A program made the translations under genes and the position numbers. The notes under the pieces were generated by a model. It saw nothing but the letters and a program-made list of their open reading frames with translations, was not told the origin of the DNA and ran no database searches. Below are positions 49,657-58,600 of a stretch of DNA of 64,000 bases, one piece after another. Within the stretch, counting starts at the first letter, position 1, and every line of letters begins with the position of its first letter. This stretch comes from CAZAGA01 sp041912175 (lineage in GTDB: Bacteria > Chloroflexota > Anaerolineae > Anaerolineales > UBA4823), in NCBI GenBank assembly GCA_041912175.1, contig JAYRNN010000015.1, positions 5,625 through 69,624 on the forward strand, read 5' to 3'.

Positions 49657-50538
49657 ATGAGCGAAAGATTACCCTCCTACGGCGGGCAGGCGGTTATCGA
49701 AGGCGTGATGATGCGCGGCTCACAAAACGTGGCGATTGCCATGCGCGCTCCCGATAACGCGATTGTGGTTCACTCAGAACCTTTGAACAGCCTGTATAAG
49801 AGTAAATACGCCAAGACGCCTTTTTTGCGTGGCCTGGTGATGCTATGGGATGCGCTTGGCCTGGGAATGCGCGCCCTGACGCTTTCGGCCAATACCCAGA
49901 CAGGCGAAGATGACAAGTTAGAAGGCCCACAGCTTTATCTGACCCTGGGCGTCTCCCTTTTGCTCGGGGTTGGCTTGTTTTTCCTGCTGCCTGCCTTCAT
50001 AGGACAACTCAGCGAGCGCTGGTTGGGATTGAATGCGTGGTGGGGCAATCTGTTGGAAGGGGTGATTCGGCTGGCCTTATTGGTCTTGTACATCTGGGCA
50101 GTTGGGCGCTTGCCGGATATCCGGCGCGTGTTCGCCTATCACGGTGCAGAGCATAAGACCATCAATGCCTTTGAAGCCGGTTCTGAGCTTACTCCTGAAA
50201 AAGTCTCTCAGTACTCGCTTGAGCATCCACGCTGTGGTACAGCATTCCTGTTGACCCTGGTGCTCTTCTCCGTCCTGGTTTTTAGCCTGCTAGGACCATT
50301 GCCGATGGGTTTACGCCTGGTCAGCCGGATTATTATGCTGCCCGTGCTGGCAATGCTGTCCTATGAATACATTCGCTGGACTGCCAATCACTTGAACTCA
50401 CCATTTGTCCGTTGGATGATCAGACCCAATATGGCGCTGCAACATTTGACCACCCGCGAGCCCAGCCTGGAAATGTTAGAAGTATCGATCGCAGCTTTCA
50501 ACGCCATGGTCGTTCAGGAGCGCCAGATCAATTTCTAG
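49657..50538 (+). CDS. DUF1385 family membrane protein
   Basis: A 293-residue protein of the DUF1385 family (Bacillus YqhQ type). It opens MSERLPSYGGQAVIEGVMMRG and contains FAYHGAEHKTINAFEAGSEL near residue 164 and SLEHPRCGTAFLLTLVLFSV, the family's signature blocks with conserved His and Cys. Four to five membrane helices lie between residues 90 and 250. The function is unknown; the HGAEHK and HPRCGT segments suggest metal binding. A TTG at 49621 would add 12 residues, but the family start is the ATG at 49657. No ribosome binding site is visible. Confidence 0.9.
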   Translation: MSERLPSYGGQAVIEGVMMRGSQNVAIAMRAPDNAIVVHSEPLNSLYKSKYAKTPFLRGLVMLWDALGLGMRALTLSANTQTGEDDKLEGPQLYLTLGVSLLLGVGLFFLLPAFIGQLSERWLGLNAWWGNLLEGVIRLALLVLYIWAVGRLPDIRRVFAYHGAEHKTINAFEAGSELTPEKVSQYSLEHPRCGTAFLLTLVLFSVLVFSLLGPLPMGLRLVSRIIMLPVLAMLSYEYIRWTANHLNSPFVRWMIRPNMALQHLTTREPSLEMLEVSIAAFNAMVVQERQINF

Positions 50539-50583
50539 GCGGGGTAATGCCCATCACGGCGCCATGCTCGGCCTGCGATACTC

Positions 50584-52020
50584 ATGCGCCCCTCACCGTC
50601 TAACCACCTTACTCTGCACCTGCAAGCATTTGCGTTTCTGGTCTGCCTTGGACTGATCCTTACGGCCTGTGTCGGTTGGCCAGGCCTCCCAACCCAACCC
50701 TCTACCTTGGTCCCATCTGAAACGAGTATACCTTTGCCGGACCTGGTGGTTGTTTCTGCGCAAATCGAGTCATCAGCAGAGCGCATCTGCGACGATCCGG
50801 CTGCGGGATTATTCTTGCACGTCATAGTCAAAAACCAGGGCAGCGCGCCGGCAGGCGCGTTTGCGATTGACATCAATGGAAACCGGCAATCTGTAACTGG
50901 CGGGCTCGCCCAGGGCCAGGAATATGAGTTCAAAATCGATAGCGTGTCGAGTAACGTTCGTCTCTTGCTCGATCCGGCCGGGCAAATACAGGAGAGCGAC
51001 AAGACCAACAACGATTATTCTGCTCAAATTACTTTCCCCACTCTGCCGGCGGAATGCCAGCCTACCCCCACGCCGCAAGCGGTCACCGAAAGCCCACAAT
51101 TCACCTTGCAAGGGCATACCGCGGCAGTTTTAGGCGTGGCTTTTTCTCCGGATGGCAACCTGCTGGCCTCTGGATCAGTGGATAATACACTGCGCCTGTG
51201 GCGAGTTAAGGAAGGCAGCCTGCTGCGCACCATGCAAGGCCATCCATTTCCCGTATCGGTAGTGGAATTCTCCCCAAATGGCGCGGTGCTGGCCACCGGT
51301 TCCCCCGATGGGATTATCCGTACCTGGTCGGTCTCGAATGGATTATTGGGTAAAACCTTGCAGGCCCATGCCGGCCGAATTTTGGATCTGGAATATTCGC
51401 CAGATGGAAAATTGCTGGCTTCTAGCGCCGATGATTTCACGGTGCGCATTTGGAATGCAACGGATGGCCGGTTATTGAAGACAGTGGATGAAGGCATGAC
51501 GCTCGTTAACAGCCTGACCTTTTCTCCAGATGGTAAGACGCTCGTCTGGGCTGAGCAGGATGGTAGCTTGCGCGTATGGCGTATCGCCGATGGGGCCTGG
51601 CTCAACCACCTGCATGGCCTGCCTCAGCCAGCCTCCAGTATTGCGCTATCATCAGACGGTAAGTTGCTCGTATCGGGCTACCAGGATGGGCGCATTCAAT
51701 TCTGGTCTTTTCCGGATGGGACTTTGCTGAATACCCTAACCGCCCAGCAGGGTGCTATCACCGGGCTGGCATTTTCGCCGGACGGCGCCTGGTTGGCTGT
51801 AAGCTCACGTGATCCCAACTTGCGCCTATGGCAGCTTAACTGGACTGAAAAAGGCAGCCCGGCGGGCGTCTCTACACTAGAATTGAAACCCTCCCTGGCG
51901 CGCGAGTTCATCGGGCACACTGGAAACATTAATAGCCTGGCCTTCTCACCCAAAGGGACCTTGCTGGCATCAGGATCCGACGATGCCACCCTGCGCATAT
52001 GGGCGATACCTGAAAAATAG
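50584..52020 (+). CDS. Lipoprotein with CARDB domain and seven WD40 repeats
   Basis: A 478-residue surface lipoprotein. The lipobox is LILTAC near residue 28. A CARDB-type Ig-like domain (PDLVVVSAQIESSAERICDD to NNDYSAQITFP) covers residues 50-155. Seven WD40 repeats follow, from FTLQGHTAAVLGVAFSPDG to LASGSDDATLRIWAI, enough for one complete propeller; the repeats end LRLWRV, RTWSV, VRIWNA, LRVWRI, IQFWSF, LRLWQL and LRIWAI. It is likely a binding protein on the outer side. Partners are unknown. It lies 45 bases after the DUF1385 gene. Confidence 0.9.
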   Translation: MRPSPSNHLTLHLQAFAFLVCLGLILTACVGWPGLPTQPSTLVPSETSIPLPDLVVVSAQIESSAERICDDPAAGLFLHVIVKNQGSAPAGAFAIDINGNRQSVTGGLAQGQEYEFKIDSVSSNVRLLLDPAGQIQESDKTNNDYSAQITFPTLPAECQPTPTPQAVTESPQFTLQGHTAAVLGVAFSPDGNLLASGSVDNTLRLWRVKEGSLLRTMQGHPFPVSVVEFSPNGAVLATGSPDGIIRTWSVSNGLLGKTLQAHAGRILDLEYSPDGKLLASSADDFTVRIWNATDGRLLKTVDEGMTLVNSLTFSPDGKTLVWAEQDGSLRVWRIADGAWLNHLHGLPQPASSIALSSDGKLLVSGYQDGRIQFWSFPDGTLLNTLTAQQGAITGLAFSPDGAWLAVSSRDPNLRLWQLNWTEKGSPAGVSTLELKPSLAREFIGHTGNINSLAFSPKGTLLASGSDDATLRIWAIPEK

Positions 52021-52071
52021 TCTCAACCTGTTAAAGCCGTCTAAAAATAGCTGGTTTCCTAGAACTTAAAT

Positions 52072-53001
52072 ATGGTCAAGAATAAACGAACAATCTACCT
52101 CATCATACTGGGCCTTTCCCTGGTGTGTCTGGCGTTAATCCCGGGCGGTCTGTGGTTATGGAATAACCTGCGCCCGCTGCCTATCGAAAAGGATCACCTG
52201 ATCTTTCAGGGCGTCCAATATCAGCGCCAGGTCCGGTTTAGCCCACGGCCGATGGTTGTGCATATTGTGACTGTTGACCTGCGCCAGCGTGGGTTGTCGT
52301 TACTGGTTACCCCAGGCGATCCCAAGGCAGAGCAGCCGCTGACGGCGCGCACCACCTCGCGTTTCCAGCAAGAGTTCGATGTGCAAATCGCGGTTAACGG
52401 AGATGGTTTCACACCCTGGCGCTCGAACAGCTTGCTTGACTATTATCCGAAAGCTGGCGACCCGGTCACACCCCTGGGCCTTGCTGCCGCCAAAGGGGTA
52501 GTCTACTCCGCCAACCCCCACAACCAGCCGGTTTTATACCTCTCGCGCAACAATCAGGCGCGCTTCAACTCGCAGCCCGGGCGCATTTACAATGCCATAT
52601 CCGGCAATACCATGTTGGTGGAACAGGGAAGGCCGGCCCAGTTAGGTCAAAGCAATCCCGGAAACGATTCGGCTGACACGTTGGCTGAGAAAAATCAACC
52701 CCGTACGGCCATAGGCCTGGATAAACGAAACCGGAAATTGATCCTCGTTGTGGTGGACGGCCGGCAGCCTGGTTATAGCCAGGGCGCCACCTTGAGCGAG
52801 CTGGCGCAAATCATGATCGAGGCTGGTGCACATACTGCGATGAACCTGGATGGAGGTGGTTCATCCACTCTGGTCATGCAAGGCAAAGATGGTCAGCCAG
52901 CGGTCTTGAATTCACCGATTGACAACCACATCCCGGGCCGTGAGCGGAATGTCGCCAACCATCTGGGTATCTTTGCTCCGGCTATCAATGTTGAGGACTA
53001 A
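52072..53001 (+). CDS. Phosphodiester glycosidase (NAGPA-domain) family protein
   Basis: A 309-residue protein with an N-terminal membrane anchor (residues 7-30) and the NAGPA/exopolysaccharide phosphodiester glycosidase domain. Signature pieces are VQIAVNGDGFTP near residue 105, RTAIGLDKRNRKLILVVVDG and the conserved C-terminal block AHTAMNLDGGGSSTLVMQG. Known members remove GlcNAc from phosphodiester linkages or cleave surface-polysaccharide intermediates. It lies just after the WD40 lipoprotein and ends at a strong bidirectional terminator. Confidence 0.92.
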   Translation: MVKNKRTIYLIILGLSLVCLALIPGGLWLWNNLRPLPIEKDHLIFQGVQYQRQVRFSPRPMVVHIVTVDLRQRGLSLLVTPGDPKAEQPLTARTTSRFQQEFDVQIAVNGDGFTPWRSNSLLDYYPKAGDPVTPLGLAAAKGVVYSANPHNQPVLYLSRNNQARFNSQPGRIYNAISGNTMLVEQGRPAQLGQSNPGNDSADTLAEKNQPRTAIGLDKRNRKLILVVVDGRQPGYSQGATLSELAQIMIEAGAHTAMNLDGGGSSTLVMQGKDGQPAVLNSPIDNHIPGRERNVANHLGIFAPAINVED

Positions 53002-53035
53002 AAAATGTGGCCGGCGAAACCGGCCACATTTTTTA
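52999..53035. terminator. Bidirectional rho-independent terminator
   Basis: A perfect 16-bp stem (52999-53014 with 53020-53035; core GTGGCCGG/CCGGCCAC) around the loop CGAAA, with a run of A on one side and T on the other. It lies between convergent genes ending at 53001 and 53043 and should terminate both. Confidence 0.93.
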
Positions 53036-53042
53036 GGAATGC

Positions 53043-55301
53043 TTAGCCCTCTTGGGGGCACACATCTGGGCATAGATCCGGCCGCAGCACGGTGAAAGTC
53101 AGCTCGAACTGGTTCCAGTGCGTCAGACTGGGTGAATTGCATCCGTTCGAAGTGCGCTTCCATGCCCAAAGGCGCAGCAAGTAAGCGCAGCATTCTGGAA
53201 AGTCCGAACCTCGAATGGTGACTTTGTAGTCGCCGCCATACCATTGTGGTCGCGGCGCGCCCTGCAATAATGCGTTGGCATAATCCGGTCCAACAACAGG
53301 GGTCGAATCAGGCATAAATATGCCGGTTCCCGTCCCGATGTAGAAGGATTGCGATACGCCATATTCAAAGCGCATCCAGTACGCCTCTAGATGCCCGTCC
53401 TCGAGCGTAGTCGGGCAGGTCACACTGAAGTGGATGGTCAGCGTGTCGTCTGGATCCAGGCGCACGATGTCACAAGCATTGATGCAGATCTCGTCCACCT
53501 GGCCTTCATTCTTGCATACTTTGCGAATGTAAGCATCTGGTTCATCGGTGCATTGGTGAATGATGGTGCACGGGTGGGCCGGGGTGGGCAGCGGGTGGTT
53601 CGAACCCTGGTTGTCCAGCCGGATGTAGACCATTTCAGCCGAAGTCTGGCCGCAGGTTGGCAAGATGCGTTCACTGGACATGATCAGGTTATCAGCAGCA
53701 TCTGTGGCATAGCCAACAAAGCGTAAATGATATAAGCCATCTGGCGTCAAGCCCAGGTTCGCCAGGGTGTCAAAGATGAACAGGGTGTCGTAATCATTCC
53801 AGATTACGGCGCCCCCAAAGCGTGGAATAGCCGGATGCAGATCCTCATAGTGCCTGCGGGTGACGATCACCATTTGCCCGTTCTTTAGCCCAGGCGAGAA
53901 ATCCCCGGCCGGCACTGGCGTCATCGCCGCCCCGTTCCAATAACTGCGCCCGTAGCCTCCAAAGGCAGGGATCGGCAGATCGGAAAAAGCGCCGCCGTTG
54001 AACGAGTATTGCACCTTAAAGTAATCTACGTCCCAACCTACAGCACCGCGCATGCGTAGTGCGCCATAGAAGGGACGATCTTGTCGGGTAGCTGTGTAAG
54101 AATAACCGCGTAAATCCGGCGGGCCGGCGGTAACGCCGATCTGATCTGTGGGTACACAATGCACCCAGGTAAGCTTCAAGCATTCGGGGCACTCTGGGTC
54201 ACGGCAGCTCGGGATGCAGCAAGCCTTATTATTGGCCAACAAGGTGACGTTTAAACTGGTTGGTATATCCCAGCGTGTCTGTGCGTTGGTCTCGGTATAG
54301 ATTTCATTGACGCTGCCGTTGCAGGGTTGAGTGACCCTGAAGACGATGTCAGGAGCGCAATCGCCCCAGTTCGGCCACCATGGCCAGACATGCAGAGCTT
54401 CCAGCTCTGGGGAACGCGGCAAAACCTGCATCAGCGCCTCGGCTGAGACCGGCGCGCCTATGTCGGCCATCTCTGGCAAGGCGGTTCTGTTCATGGCAGC
54501 TGAGCTTAAAAGCTTTCCAGGCATGGAGGCGGAAGTATCCAGGAAGCTTTGGAGGAAAGTCGGATCTGGGTCGGGAGGCGGCGGTCCCGGAGGAAACGGG
54601 ATTTCCGCAGTCGCCATCAACTCACGGATGCGACGGAGTACATCTGGATCGATTGTCCATACGCGCTCCAACCAGGGGTAAAAGCGCAGGCAGCACCAGG
54701 TAAACGTGAATGTAAAAGTACCGTCGATGGCGGTCACCGCGCTGCCAATCAGATCACGGCTGCACCACCACAAGAAGCAATCCACATCATAAATGTCAAC
54801 CTTAGCGCCAGGTACAGCCTCATCGCACCAGCGCCAGCGGTGATGGATAGGGTCCCATTCCCAATGCCGGCACACCACCCGGCCGCGGATGGTATACGTG
54901 CGACAGCAAAATACCCAACACAGGTAGAGGCGCGGTTCGACCAACAGCGTGCCCAGGTTGAGCTGCGCCTTTTGTGGCTTGCCGCGTTTTGCTTCTCCTT
55001 CGTCTGGCTGCTTTTTCGTATCGCTGATTTCCACGGCCATACTGAAGGTCTCCAGACCGAAAAACTCTCGATCTGCGACGTTCGGTCCTACGAAAATCGT
55101 CGGCGGGCAGGGGCGGCGGCCGATCGGTAGCTCAAAATCTAATCCAAATGGTATGAGCCGTTCTTTATAACTTGCCGGCTTGACCACTGTCGAACCCAAT
55201 ACTTCGCCCTCCCTGGCGAGTACCACTCTCAAATCTAAATCTGATTTAAAATCGCCTTCTGCTATCTGTCTTAGATCTAAAGTACCCTCAATTCTAGCCA
55301 T
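53043..55301 (-). CDS. Large Cys/Trp-rich protein of unknown function
   Basis: A 752-residue protein without signal peptide or membrane helices; GAGGAG lies 6 bases before the ATG. About 30 cysteines are present, many in pairs or short clusters (CWVFCC, CFLWWC, CCIPSCRDPECPECLKL, CDIV, ECCAYL, LCPDVCPQEG), along with many tryptophans. The middle has a carboxypeptidase-regulatory-like segment (TIRGRVVCRHWEWD, AVPGAKVDIYDVD, GSAVTAIDGTFTFTF), a beta sandwich seen in surface or phage-tail-like proteins. The rest I do not recognise. The Cys clusters suggest metal binding or, if exported by an unknown route, disulfides. Confidence 0.8.
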   Translation of the reverse strand: MARIEGTLDLRQIAEGDFKSDLDLRVVLAREGEVLGSTVVKPASYKERLIPFGLDFELPIGRRPCPPTIFVGPNVADREFFGLETFSMAVEISDTKKQPDEGEAKRGKPQKAQLNLGTLLVEPRLYLCWVFCCRTYTIRGRVVCRHWEWDPIHHRWRWCDEAVPGAKVDIYDVDCFLWWCSRDLIGSAVTAIDGTFTFTFTWCCLRFYPWLERVWTIDPDVLRRIRELMATAEIPFPPGPPPPDPDPTFLQSFLDTSASMPGKLLSSAAMNRTALPEMADIGAPVSAEALMQVLPRSPELEALHVWPWWPNWGDCAPDIVFRVTQPCNGSVNEIYTETNAQTRWDIPTSLNVTLLANNKACCIPSCRDPECPECLKLTWVHCVPTDQIGVTAGPPDLRGYSYTATRQDRPFYGALRMRGAVGWDVDYFKVQYSFNGGAFSDLPIPAFGGYGRSYWNGAAMTPVPAGDFSPGLKNGQMVIVTRRHYEDLHPAIPRFGGAVIWNDYDTLFIFDTLANLGLTPDGLYHLRFVGYATDAADNLIMSSERILPTCGQTSAEMVYIRLDNQGSNHPLPTPAHPCTIIHQCTDEPDAYIRKVCKNEGQVDEICINACDIVRLDPDDTLTIHFSVTCPTTLEDGHLEAYWMRFEYGVSQSFYIGTGTGIFMPDSTPVVGPDYANALLQGAPRPQWYGGDYKVTIRGSDFPECCAYLLRLWAWKRTSNGCNSPSLTHWNQFELTFTVLRPDLCPDVCPQEG

Positions 55302-55421
55302 CGTTAACTCCTCATTCTGGTCCGCCCTCCTGCCGTAACTAGAGGAAAGCGGTGATCAATGTGGGACGGTGTTCGACAATCCGAACACTTCCTGGCGGCA
55401 ATACCGTTGGCAGATGATTTT

Positions 55422-55450
55422 ATTGTCGCAAATAAATTACACAAAGTCAA
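55422..55450 (-). promoter_or_regulatory. Probable promoter for the Cys-rich protein gene
   Basis: On the minus strand, TTGACT (55450-55445), a 17-base spacer and GACAAT (55427-55422) form a fair sigma-70 promoter, about 120 bases before the start at 55301. Confidence 0.55.
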
Positions 55451-55558
55451 GTTAATAATTGGTTAAAAAACATCTTATTTATACGATTATAAAATGAATA
55501 ACGTAGGGGAATCTATTTCTCCGGGTTGCAACCCGGTGCAAAAAGGATCGATAAAACT

Positions 55559-55588
55559 GGGGTTATCCAGGCCTTTTTGGACAACCCC
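55559..55588. repeat. Intergenic hairpin, copy 3
   Basis: GGGGTTATCCA (55559-55569) pairs with TGGACAACCCC (55578-55588) with one mismatch. It shares the layout and the C-TTTTT-GGACA core with copy 2 at 8817-8861. It lies downstream of the leftward beta-lactamase-family gene and may act as its terminator. Confidence 0.65.
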
Positions 55589-55641
55589 TTCGCGAAAACG
55601 AAAAAGTGATTTATCAGTGGTTGAGAAAATAGAGATGATTT

Positions 55642-57021
55642 CTAGGAATCTGGCAGTCGCGCATGTATTCTTCCCCCAAAACGCATCCAGGCAATCTGGC
55701 CATCTGTGGCGCGTAAAAATTCGCCGTAGGCATCTTTCATCGGTTCATCCAGAGCTATGAATCGGTCTTCGGCGTACAGCGCCATGCGTACCGGCGGCGG
55801 AGCCTGGGGCGGAGGGCTATCTGGGGTCGGGAAACCGCCTTTCGGGGTATCCTGCAGGATCAGGCCGGCGTCACCCAAGGTGATTTCAAAAATATCCGCC
55901 GCTGCTTCGTACCGTCCTATGTAGGCGCGTAGCGCAGGTTCAGGCAGGACCAATGGAAGCGCTTCCGGCAGGCTTAGCCCAAGATATTCCTTCGTCGCCA
56001 GATCCGCAATTTTGTACGTTAAGGATCCGCCTTCATCGCTGTTCGTGAACACCGCCACGGAGAAATTGCTGGATGGGACCATTCTCAACAGGGTCACCTG
56101 GCCGTTGGCGCCCCCGCCATGCCCGACCCATCGCGTTTGATCGACCGGGGTGATCATCCAACCCAAGCCCATGTGGTTTAGCCCTGTGGTAGGGAATAGC
56201 GGAGTCTGCATCTGAGCCAGGGATGACTGGCTGAGCAGGCGATCTCCAGCCGCGTTCGTCCCATCGCCCATGTGGAAGCGGGCATAGCGGAACAAATCTC
56301 CCATGGTGCAGACAATCCCGCCTACCGGGTGAGCAGCGCGGCCAATCGCCCAGGGCCGGGCGACTTTGGGCTTGCGGTCGACCACTTCGTGACCGACAGC
56401 AAAACGACGCGTGATCACGTCCTCGGCGAAGAAATATGTGTTTTTCAAACCAAGCGGATCCAATACTAACTCTTGCAGCGCCTGCTCGTAACAGGCGCCT
56501 GTCACAACTTCGATGACACGCCCGGCCAGGTAAAATCCGGCGTTGTTGTAGCTCCACACCTGGCCTAGCGGTGTAAGCTGCTCCAGGTCGGCCATCTTGG
56601 CGACCATTTTGGCTAGGGCGTCCTCGCCAGGCCCAAAATCGTTGAAGTAATCTCCGACCCAGCCGCCAGTATGGGTCAACAGATGTCGCAGAGTCACTTG
56701 CTGCGCTACGCTTTCATCCGCCAATGTCAAATCTGGCAAAATGTTACGAACGGGTTTGTCTAATGCCAGCCTGGCCATCTCGACCAGGCGCATGATAGCA
56801 GTGGCGGTAAAAGTCTTGGTGATCGAGCCGACCTGGAAAAGCGTATCTTCCGTCACCGGCAGCGGATGTTCCAGGTTAGTCATCCCAAACCCGGCAATCC
56901 ATTCCCGGTCCTTATATAAGATGCCCACCATCGCTCCTGGGATGGGCAGCCGTGCCATTTCCCTGGCGACTTCGTCGCAGATCAAAAGAAACTTGTCATT
57001 GAGATCGGTTTTTATGCTCAT
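55642..57021 (-). CDS. Serine hydrolase, beta-lactamase/penicillin-binding-protein-like
   Basis: A 459-residue protein of the class C beta-lactamase/D-aminopeptidase (Pfam Beta-lactamase) fold. The catalytic SxxK is FQVGSITKTFTATAIMRL near residue 67-70; the Tyr motif is WSYNNAGFYLAGRVIEVV near 158; the third motif is GHGGGANGQVTLL near 308 (HGG instead of KTG). A C-terminal lipocalin-like domain follows (ALRAYIGRYEAAADIFEITLG). No signal peptide is seen at the chosen start. It hydrolyses peptide or ester bonds; the substrate is unknown. The ATG at 57021 follows AAGGA at good spacing. Confidence 0.9.
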   Translation of the reverse strand: MSIKTDLNDKFLLICDEVAREMARLPIPGAMVGILYKDREWIAGFGMTNLEHPLPVTEDTLFQVGSITKTFTATAIMRLVEMARLALDKPVRNILPDLTLADESVAQQVTLRHLLTHTGGWVGDYFNDFGPGEDALAKMVAKMADLEQLTPLGQVWSYNNAGFYLAGRVIEVVTGACYEQALQELVLDPLGLKNTYFFAEDVITRRFAVGHEVVDRKPKVARPWAIGRAAHPVGGIVCTMGDLFRYARFHMGDGTNAAGDRLLSQSSLAQMQTPLFPTTGLNHMGLGWMITPVDQTRWVGHGGGANGQVTLLRMVPSSNFSVAVFTNSDEGGSLTYKIADLATKEYLGLSLPEALPLVLPEPALRAYIGRYEAAADIFEITLGDAGLILQDTPKGGFPTPDSPPPQAPPPVRMALYAEDRFIALDEPMKDAYGEFLRATDGQIAWMRFGGRIHARLPDS

Positions 57022-57077
57022 TTTGTTCCTTTTCATTTTTGCAGCATCACGGCGATTGCATCATCGCTTCTCTGCGA

Positions 57078-57245
57078 TTAGATCAAGACGCGTGAGAGGA
57101 ATTCTGGCAGGCCGCGTGCACCAGGCCGGAGACGGAATAGCGCCCCGGCGCCGGGGCCCTCCTCGGCCCTGTTCCCGCCCGCGAGCGCGGTGGTGATATA
57201 CAACTCGCTCAGATCTGGGTCGCCGAATGTCAGGCTGGATACCTT
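57078..57245 (-). pseudogene. 3' remnant of an SMP-30/gluconolactonase-type gene
   Basis: The minus strand reads VSSLTFGDPDLSELYITTAL, followed by AGGNRAEEGPGAGALFRLRP and GARGLPEFLSRVLI, then a stop. This is the C-terminal end of SMP-30/gluconolactonase/LRE-like proteins, in which TFGGPDLxxLYxTTA and GxLFRLRPGVRGLPE are the usual closing strands. The open frame starts abruptly (a TGA lies just upstream) a few bases after the GNAT gene stop, so the first 80% of the gene is missing. A deletion that left the GNAT gene in its place explains it. Confidence 0.75.
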
Positions 57246-57252
57246 TCAGGTT

Positions 57253-57681
57253 TCATTTTTCTAGCGACTTTTTGAAATAATAGTTCGTATGTCTTGGCGG
57301 GCAATCATCAACGCGTCCGACAAGCTCATAGCCATGCTGCTGGTAGAAACCAGGCGCTTGAAAACTATAACTGCCCAGGATGATGATGGAACATCCGCGA
57401 TCGCGCGCTTCTTGTTCGGCTGCGACCAACAATTGCTTTCCCAGGCCTTGTCCTTGCATGTCTGAGCGCACCCATAAGAATTCAATTTCACACAAGCCGG
57501 CCCAGGTATACCCGGAGATGCCGGCAATGATCTCATAATGCTCGCCTCGCAGGAAAATCGCCAGCCCTCGACCATCAAAGGCGCCGGTCTGTGTCATGTT
57601 GTACTGGTTGATTTGTTCTTCGAGAAACCTGAGATCGTCTGGCGCAGGTTCATCTTCTACAACGATGACATGCTTTTGCAT
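57253..57681 (-). CDS. GNAT-family acetyltransferase
   Basis: A 142-residue single-domain GNAT protein. The central block EIEFLWVRSDMQGQGLGKQL carries the Q-x-x-G-x-G acetyl-CoA loop (QGQGLG), and the end has GSYSFQAPGFYQQHGYELVG, typical of the family. The acceptor is unknown. AGGAG lies upstream; either the ATG at 57681 or a TTG at 57684 is the start. The gene ends a few bases before the SMP-30 remnant. Confidence 0.88.
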   Translation of the reverse strand: MQKHVIVVEDEPAPDDLRFLEEQINQYNMTQTGAFDGRGLAIFLRGEHYEIIAGISGYTWAGLCEIEFLWVRSDMQGQGLGKQLLVAAEQEARDRGCSIIILGSYSFQAPGFYQQHGYELVGRVDDCPPRHTNYYFKKSLEK

Positions 57682-57820
57682 CAATTGTTTTCTCCTGGCG
57701 AACTGAGCGAGAGCACGCTTCTCTCAACTCCCACATTCTACGTCAACTCGATTGGCAAGGCAAGTTTCAAAGCGATCAAGCCGCTAAAGTGGATCAGATC
57801 CTTCATAAATTCATCCGTGA

Positions 57821-58600
57821 TCAACGGTTCTGATCGGCGCGCGCCCACCAAAGGTAAGTCGCCAACATACCGCCCAGGGCGGTCAAAAGCACGATCCAAT
57901 AGCTGATCGCCGGTAAGGGGGTTTTCGCCTGCGCATACAGCCCCGGCACGGCCCAGGGGAAAATTTCACCCCGACCCACAATCGCGGCCAGGCTGGACAT
58001 CATCAGCGTCAGTACGGCTGCGCCGACCGGCAGCAAATAGCCCCGCCCCAGGCTGGCGAAAAACGCGAAGGGTGTCACGACCAGGATCGACAGGCAGGCG
58101 CTGACCAATACCCGTAGGCTGCCTGGCCAGATCACACCCGCTACGCCGCCCGGTATCTGCATGATCGCGCCCATACCCAGCCCAGCGCCGAACATGACCA
58201 CCGTCATTGCGACGCACCAGATTGCGGTGACGATAAATTTTGCCAACAGGATGCTTGCGCGCGGCACAGGTACGGCAAGCATATCTTTGACTGTGCCGTC
58301 GACAAATTCGCGCCCGAACACCCAGCTAATGATCAAGACGAAAAAAATGAACCCGCCGACGGCTGCCAACTGGCCAAACATAAACAAGTAGTTCGCCCAA
58401 TCCATCCCGGCATAGGAAACCAGGTTCGCTTTGGCGCTGATCAGGCCGATCTTTTGAGAAAGCTGCGGGTTCTTGGCGACATAAATCAAGAAGGCGATCC
58501 CCAGGGGCATAAACAAAGAACCTAAGGCGATCCACAGGGGCATTCTGGAGCGCCAGGCTTTGCGCGCCTCGACCCAAAGGGTATCGGGCAGGTTGTTCAT
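57821..58600 (-). CDS. ABC-2 type transporter permease
   Basis: A 259-residue membrane protein with six predicted helices (for example VGGFIFFVLIISWVFGREF and LLTALGGMLATYLWW). The segment SWVFGREFVDGTVKDMLAVPVPR is the conserved cytoplasmic loop of the ABC-2 permease family that contacts the ATPase (quoted in part). It overlaps the ATPase gene by four bases. The substrate is unknown; drug or lipid-type export is common in this family. Confidence 0.88.
   Translation of the reverse strand: MNNLPDTLWVEARKAWRSRMPLWIALGSLFMPLGIAFLIYVAKNPQLSQKIGLISAKANLVSYAGMDWANYLFMFGQLAAVGGFIFFVLIISWVFGREFVDGTVKDMLAVPVPRASILLAKFIVTAIWCVAMTVVMFGAGLGMGAIMQIPGGVAGVIWPGSLRVLVSACLSILVVTPFAFFASLGRGYLLPVGAAVLTLMMSSLAAIVGRGEIFPWAVPGLYAQAKTPLPAISYWIVLLTALGGMLATYLWWARADQNR

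Larger units (their letters stand above)
55302..55641. other. Gap of about 340 bases without a gene
   Basis: The stretch is AT-rich in its middle. It holds a probable promoter for the leftward Cys-rich gene (55422-55450), a 16-base perfect palindrome CCGGGTTGCAACCCGG (55521-55536) and hairpin copy 3 (55559-55588). No convincing coding frame was found. Confidence 0.7.
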
